From Streptomyces lomondensis (GTDB lineage: Bacteria; Actinomycetota; Actinomycetes; Streptomycetales; Streptomycetaceae): a stretch of 64,000 nt of DNA. Positions 60,372-64,000 of this stretch are shown here, in pieces. The notes below the pieces were generated by a model. The model searched no databases. It was not told where the DNA came from and saw only the letters and a list, made by a program, of their open reading frames with translations. The stretch spans positions 124,001-188,000 of the forward strand of contig NZ_BMWC01000005.1 of assembly GCF_014651035.1 (NCBI RefSeq). The letters run 5' to 3'. How positions within the stretch are numbered: the first letter of the stretch is position 1; every line of letters starts with the position of its first letter. The position numbers and the translations under genes were made by a program.

Positions 60372-61673
60372 ATGGACGTCACGCACTTGGCCGCCGTGGA
60401 CTCCACGCGTGCGGCCCGGGTCCTCAGCGAGGTCCGTTCCGCCCGGCTCTCCGGACAGCCCGCCCCGGTGCCGCCGCGCCCCGTGATCGAGCAGTCCTGG
60501 GAGCGCATGCTGCGCAGCGGCGTCGACCCGGACCACGACTTCCGGGCGGATCTGCTCTCCCGCGAGGAGGTGCAGCGGCGCCGTGAGACGTCGGCGCTGC
60601 GCCATGTGCTGCCCGTGCTGCGGGAGGGGCTGCTGGCGGCCGCGGACGTCGCCCACCACATCATGGTGGTCGCCGACGAGGAGGGCCGGGTGCTGTGGCG
60701 GGAGGGCAGCGCGCCGGTGCTGCGCAGGGCCGACGGGCTCGGGTTCGAACTCGGCGCGGACTGGCGCGAGAACGTCGTCGGCACGAACGGCCTGGGCACC
60801 CCGGCGGTGGTGCGCCGGCCCGTGCAGGTCTTCGCCTCCGAGCACTTCGTGCGCTCCCAGGCCAACTGGACGTGCGCGGGCGCTCCCCTGACGGACCCGC
60901 GGGACGGCCGGCTGCTCGGCGTGGTGGACGTGAGCGGGCCGCTGGAGACGATGCATCCGGCCACGCTCGCCTGGGTCGACTCGGTGGCCAAGCTCGCCGA
61001 GGCCCGGCTGCGGGAGATGCACCTGGAGTCCCTGGAGCGGCTGCGCGCGGTGGCGGCGCCGGTGCTGGCCCGGCTCGGCGGGCGCGCCCTGGTCGTCGAC
61101 CCGGACGGCTGGACCGCCGCGGTGAGCGGGATGCCGTACCTGCGGCGCGTGACCCTGCCGAAGTCGCTGTCGCCGGGCCTGAGATGGCTGCCGGGGCTCG
61201 GGCTGTGCTCGTTGGAGCCGCTGGCCGGGGGCTGGCTGGTGCGGGCCGCGGCCGACGAGCCGGCGCCGCGCGGGGCGACCAGGATCGTGCTGGACCTTAG
61301 ACAGGCGCGCCGCTGGTCGGTGGAGGTCTCCGGCGGGGCGGGCTCCTGGGTCCGGGAACTGAGCCCGCGGCACGCCGAGTTGCTGTACCTCCTCGCCGTC
61401 CACCGCACCGGCCGCAGCGCCTCGGACCTGGCCGGGGACGTGTTCGGCGACCCGGCCCGCACGGTGACGGTGCGCGCCGAGATGTCGCGGGTCCGGCGGT
61501 ATCTGGGGGCGCTCCTGGAGCACCGGCCCTACCGGTTCGCCGAGGACACCGACGTCGAGGTGCTGCTCCCGGAGGACCCGCGCGATCTGCTGCCGCACTC
61601 GACGGCACCGGCGGTGGCCCGGCGGCGCACGTCCGCACCGGCGCCCTCAGGAACATCCGCACCGGCGCCCTGA
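60372..61673 (+). CDS. GAF-domain transcriptional regulator
   Basis: A 433-residue protein from ATG 60372. N-terminal region like sigma-54 activators of the AcoR group (RPVIEQSWERMLRSGVDPDHD), then a GAF domain (about 85-240: IMVVADEEGRVLWREGS, LGADWRENVVGTNGLGTP, GAPLTDPRDGRLLGVVDVSGP in parts). It has no AAA+ domain. The C-terminal portion (about 345-405: SPRHAELLYLLAVHRTGRSA then TVTVRAEMSRVRRYLGALL) looks like an alternative DNA-binding domain. The tail contains Ala/Pro/Ser repeats. The target is probably a downstream or remote aldehyde or alcohol pathway gene, not in view. Confidence 0.87.
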   Translation: MDVTHLAAVDSTRAARVLSEVRSARLSGQPAPVPPRPVIEQSWERMLRSGVDPDHDFRADLLSREEVQRRRETSALRHVLPVLREGLLAAADVAHHIMVVADEEGRVLWREGSAPVLRRADGLGFELGADWRENVVGTNGLGTPAVVRRPVQVFASEHFVRSQANWTCAGAPLTDPRDGRLLGVVDVSGPLETMHPATLAWVDSVAKLAEARLREMHLESLERLRAVAAPVLARLGGRALVVDPDGWTAAVSGMPYLRRVTLPKSLSPGLRWLPGLGLCSLEPLAGGWLVRAAADEPAPRGATRIVLDLRQARRWSVEVSGGAGSWVRELSPRHAELLYLLAVHRTGRSASDLAGDVFGDPARTVTVRAEMSRVRRYLGALLEHRPYRFAEDTDVEVLLPEDPRDLLPHSTAPAVARRRTSAPAPSGTSAPAP

Positions 61674-61848
61674 GCATCACCCGGAGTGCCCTCCGGGCCA
61701 CCCCGCGGGGTGCGTCTTTCGCATATTTGCGAGGTCTTCGTCCGCCACCCCGCCCACCTGCCGTAGCATCCCCCTACGGGCCACCCCACCTGCTCCTTGG
61801 TCAACGTACGGACCAACAGGCGCAGTTGACCCGCCTCGGGAGGACGGT

Positions 61849-63162
61849 ATGAAGCATCGCGGCAGACACCGGCGGCGCAGGCGGGGCAGGGCGCTGCGCG
61901 CGACCCTGGCCGGGACGGCCCTCGCGCTCACCGCCGCCGCCACTGCGATCAGCGCCTCGCAGGCCACGGTCGCCGAGGCCGACGGGGCGCTGAAGCCGAT
62001 CGGCGTGTCCACGGAGGCCGGGCGGCTGCCGCTGGCCGAGCACCGGGTGCCGGAGCGGTGGCTGGACCGACTCTCGTCCCAGATGGGCCGGCCGGTCGGC
62101 GTGGGCACGGTGCTGGACGACGCCGACCGCCCGCTGCGGGACGCGGCCGGCTGCCCGACCGCCGAGAAGCGCACCCTGCCGGTGGAACCGGCGGCCACGC
62201 GCGCGTACTGCTTCGACGCCGCCGACACCCGGGGCTGGCGGCCCGGCGCGGTCACGACCTCGGGGGACGCGGACGACGACGGCCGCTGGGGCGGGAACCG
62301 CGTGATCCTCTCCGGCTGGAGCCGCGGCGGCGCCGGGGGCGGCTCCCTGCACGGCCCGGACCCCGAACAGGGCCTGGCCAAGGTCGCCTTCGTCGACGCG
62401 GACGATCCCGCCCGGCTCCGCTACACCTGGGCCCTGCTGGCCGTCCCGGTGGACGGCGGGCGGGACTACCGGGGGCTGGTGTCCCCGCTGTCCGGCATGG
62501 TCTGGTACCAGGACAAGCTGCTGGTGACGACCCGCGAGGGCGACCGGGACGCGCTGTACGTGTACGACATGGACCGCATCCAGCGCGCCACCGTCGACTC
62601 CGACGCGGTCGGCCGGGTACGCGGCGGCTGGGCGGCGCACGGCTCCCGGTACGTGCTGCCCGCCGTCGGCTCGTACTCCCTGCCCGGCGGCGACGGCGTG
62701 CCGCGCCCGGCGAGCATCTCCCTGGACCGCAGCACCTCCCCCGACAGCCTGGTCGCGAGCGAGTGGGTGCCCGCGGACGCCGACCGGCGCACCCGGCTGT
62801 GGCGCTACGCGCTGAGCCGGGACCCGGCCCGGTCCGGCCTGCTCGCCACCGGCCCCGCCGGGCGCGCGGAGCCGGTCGAGGCGTACGAGACGAGGACGGC
62901 CGACGTGCGGGGCGTGCTGGCGTACCGCTCGGGCTGGTACCTCGACCGCGCCCCCTCCGCCCCGGACGGGCACGGGACGCTGTGGCGCCAGGACACCGAG
63001 GGCGCGCGGGCGACGGAGTGCGGGGCCGACGGGACCCGCCACTGCTGGAGCGGCCGGCCGGGCTCCCTGTCCTACTGGGAGCAGAGCGGGGAGGTCTGGT
63101 CCCAGTCCGGGCGGACGCTGTTCGCGCTGCCGCTGGCGTCGATCGACAGGGCGCTGAGCTGA
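61849..63162 (+). CDS. secreted protein of unknown function
   Basis: A 437-residue protein from ATG 61849 (GGGAGGAC upstream). A strongly basic start (MKHRGRHRRRRRGRALR) precedes a Sec signal ending near AEA. The mature part is rich in Asp, Gly, Trp and short beta-strands (WYQDKLLVTTREGDRDALYVYD, AHGSRYVLPAVGSY, LWRYALSRDPARSG, SLSYWEQSGEVWSQSGRTLFALPL), suggesting a beta-propeller. Two pairs of Cys (CPTAE/YCFDA and ECGADGTRHCW) could form disulfides. I do not recognise the family, although it looks conserved and complete. Confidence 0.75.
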   Translation: MKHRGRHRRRRRGRALRATLAGTALALTAAATAISASQATVAEADGALKPIGVSTEAGRLPLAEHRVPERWLDRLSSQMGRPVGVGTVLDDADRPLRDAAGCPTAEKRTLPVEPAATRAYCFDAADTRGWRPGAVTTSGDADDDGRWGGNRVILSGWSRGGAGGGSLHGPDPEQGLAKVAFVDADDPARLRYTWALLAVPVDGGRDYRGLVSPLSGMVWYQDKLLVTTREGDRDALYVYDMDRIQRATVDSDAVGRVRGGWAAHGSRYVLPAVGSYSLPGGDGVPRPASISLDRSTSPDSLVASEWVPADADRRTRLWRYALSRDPARSGLLATGPAGRAEPVEAYETRTADVRGVLAYRSGWYLDRAPSAPDGHGTLWRQDTEGARATECGADGTRHCWSGRPGSLSYWEQSGEVWSQSGRTLFALPLASIDRALS

Positions 63163-63219
63163 CCGGCGGCGGGCCGGGCCGATCGACAGACCGGTGGGCC
63201 GGATGGTTATCTGACCCGC

Positions 63220-63792
63220 ATGACCACCATCGCCGTGACCACTTGGTCCCTGGAGCAGACCGCCCCGACCGACCTGCTGCCGGCCGCCGCGCCGGAGGGG
63301 GACGTCCGGATCGTCCGCTCCGAGGTGCCCTCGCCCGAGTTCAGCCGGTTCCTGTACGCGTCGGTGGGCGGCGACATCCGCTGGACGGACCGGCTCGCCT
63401 GGTCGTACGCGCGCTGGCTGGAGTACCTCCAGCGGCCGGGCGTGGAAACGTGGGTGGCGTACGACCGGGGCACGCCCGCCGGATACGTGGAGCTGGAGGC
63501 GCAGGACGACGCGGTCGTGGAGATCGTCTACTTCGGGCTGCTCCCCGCCTTCCGGGGTCGGCGCATCGGCGGCCACCTGCTGTCGTACGGCACGGCCCGC
63601 GCCTGGGACCTCGCCGACCGCTGGGCGGGACTGACCCCGACGAAGCGGGTCTGGCTGCACACCTGCAGCAAGGACGGCGAGCACGCGATGGACAACTACC
63701 AGCGCCGGGGCTTCAAGCTGTTCGACACCAAGGTCGAGGAGGAGCCGGAGGCCGCCACTCCGGGGCCGTGGCCTGGGGCGTTCCCCGTCTGA
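63220..63792 (+). CDS. GNAT-family N-acetyltransferase
   Basis: A 190-residue acetyltransferase from ATG 63220. GNAT motif A: VEIVYFGLLPAFRGRRIGGHLLSYG, where GRRIGG binds acetyl-CoA pyrophosphate; motif B: VWLHTCSKDGEHAMDNYQRRGFKLF. The N-terminal third is less conserved (WTDRLAWSYARWLEYL). The acceptor substrate is unknown. Confidence 0.9.
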   Translation: MTTIAVTTWSLEQTAPTDLLPAAAPEGDVRIVRSEVPSPEFSRFLYASVGGDIRWTDRLAWSYARWLEYLQRPGVETWVAYDRGTPAGYVELEAQDDAVVEIVYFGLLPAFRGRRIGGHLLSYGTARAWDLADRWAGLTPTKRVWLHTCSKDGEHAMDNYQRRGFKLFDTKVEEEPEAATPGPWPGAFPV

Positions 63793-63835
63793 CCTGGTCG
63801 GACACCCCCGGACGATCCAATGTGACCAAGGACAC

Positions 63836-63896
63836 CCTTGTCTTGCTCTCCGAGACAAGGATGTCCGCATCTTGGACGAAGCTGGACTGTGTCCAG
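63836..63896. promoter_or_regulatory. two inverted repeats upstream of the leader peptide
   Basis: CCTTGTCT (63836-63843) pairs with AGACAAGG (63853-63860) with a 9-nt loop. CTGGAC (63882-63887) pairs with GTCCAG (63891-63896) with a 3-nt loop. The first may terminate the acetyltransferase gene; the second ends 22 nt before the leader peptide start and may be regulatory. Confidence 0.5.
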
Positions 63897-63918
63897 ATCG
63901 CCATGACACGCTTCCGTC

Positions 63919-64000
63919 ATGTCTGGAACTGGAATCGCCTTGGTGAGTCGACGGCACGTCGACCTCGGCCGCATGTCCAGCGCCATCTGTCCGGCGCGCT
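63919..64000 (+). CDS. putative leader peptide (cut by window edge)
   Basis: Short reading frame from ATG 63919, still open at the window end (27 codons): MSGTGIALVSRRHVDLGRMS followed by SAICPAR. The core SRRHVDLGRMSSAICP matches a family of Streptomyces putative leader peptides found ahead of sulfur-metabolism genes, where a Cys near the end may sense cysteinyl-tRNA supply and attenuate the downstream operon. The downstream genes are outside the window. Confidence 0.7.
   Translation, partial: MSGTGIALVSRRHVDLGRMSSAICPAR

Noticed and set aside
1..64000. Genomic island, prophage or CRISPR
   Set aside because: No integrase, transposase, tRNA boundary, phage genes or spaced repeats were seen, and base and codon use look uniform.

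Overview
The window is high-GC DNA with strong GC3 bias, GTG starts, Tat signal peptides, lipoprotein boxes and dense LacI/AraC regulators. This is typical of a Streptomyces (or close relative) chromosome. I see no rRNA, tRNA, insertion sequence, CRISPR array or phage genes. The gene content (secreted carbohydrate-active enzymes, sugar ABC importers, regulators, a terpenoid-type cluster) suggests a soil saprophyte.

Layout. 1-10.5 kb: an AraC regulator, an MFS exporter, a secreted GH10 xylanase, a nucleotidyltransferase, a Tat-exported PHP metallohydrolase facing a secreted EEP/jacalin phosphoesterase, a CPBP membrane protease, a TetR regulator and a broken phosphotransferase gene. 10.5-16.9 kb: a compact putative terpenoid locus. 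An F420-type reductase and a GMC oxidoreductase run leftward. A cytochrome P450, DUF6230, DUF6114 and a 624-residue fusion of a squalene/phytoene synthase-like domain with a cis-prenyltransferase domain run rightward. 16.9-22.4 kb: leftward genes for arabinogalactan/rhamnogalacturonan side chains (DUF2264, SGNH acetylesterase, GH43-CBM13, GH43). 22.6-28 kb: a hypothetical gene, a decayed surface-protein pseudogene, a methyltransferase, an APC permease and a divergent homocysteine S-methyltransferase.

28-51 kb is a plant polysaccharide utilisation locus bracketed by two paralogous LacI regulators. It holds an SDR, a carboxylesterase, two alginate-lyase-fold polysaccharide lyases, a GH28/GH49-like beta-helix hydrolase, a complete ABC importer, a 2-hydroxyacid dehydrogenase, a second ABC importer, an intracellular GH43 and a third LacI regulator. 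Secreted enzymes would depolymerise the glycan, the two importers would take up oligosaccharides, and intracellular enzymes would finish hydrolysis and oxidation. Recurrent AACCGGTT and AAGCGCTT/GAAA-TTTC palindromes next to promoter -10 elements suggest shared LacI control.

51-64 kb is ordinary accessory and housekeeping content: a Rid-family protein without its arginine, an Xre regulator convergent with a secreted peptidoglycan-binding protein, ThuA and VOC proteins around a perfect 12-bp-arm palindrome, two AraC regulators, an NmrA-like protein, a YihY/BrkB protein, an AidB-like acyl-CoA dehydrogenase, a GAF regulator, a secreted protein of unknown function, a GNAT acetyltransferase and, at the right edge, the start of a short cysteine-containing leader peptide.

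The most interesting item is the synthase-prenyltransferase fusion and its neighbours. The next are the operator pattern across the utilisation locus, the unexplained palindrome at 53974-53999, and two tandem duplications that copy a gene's stop-codon region.
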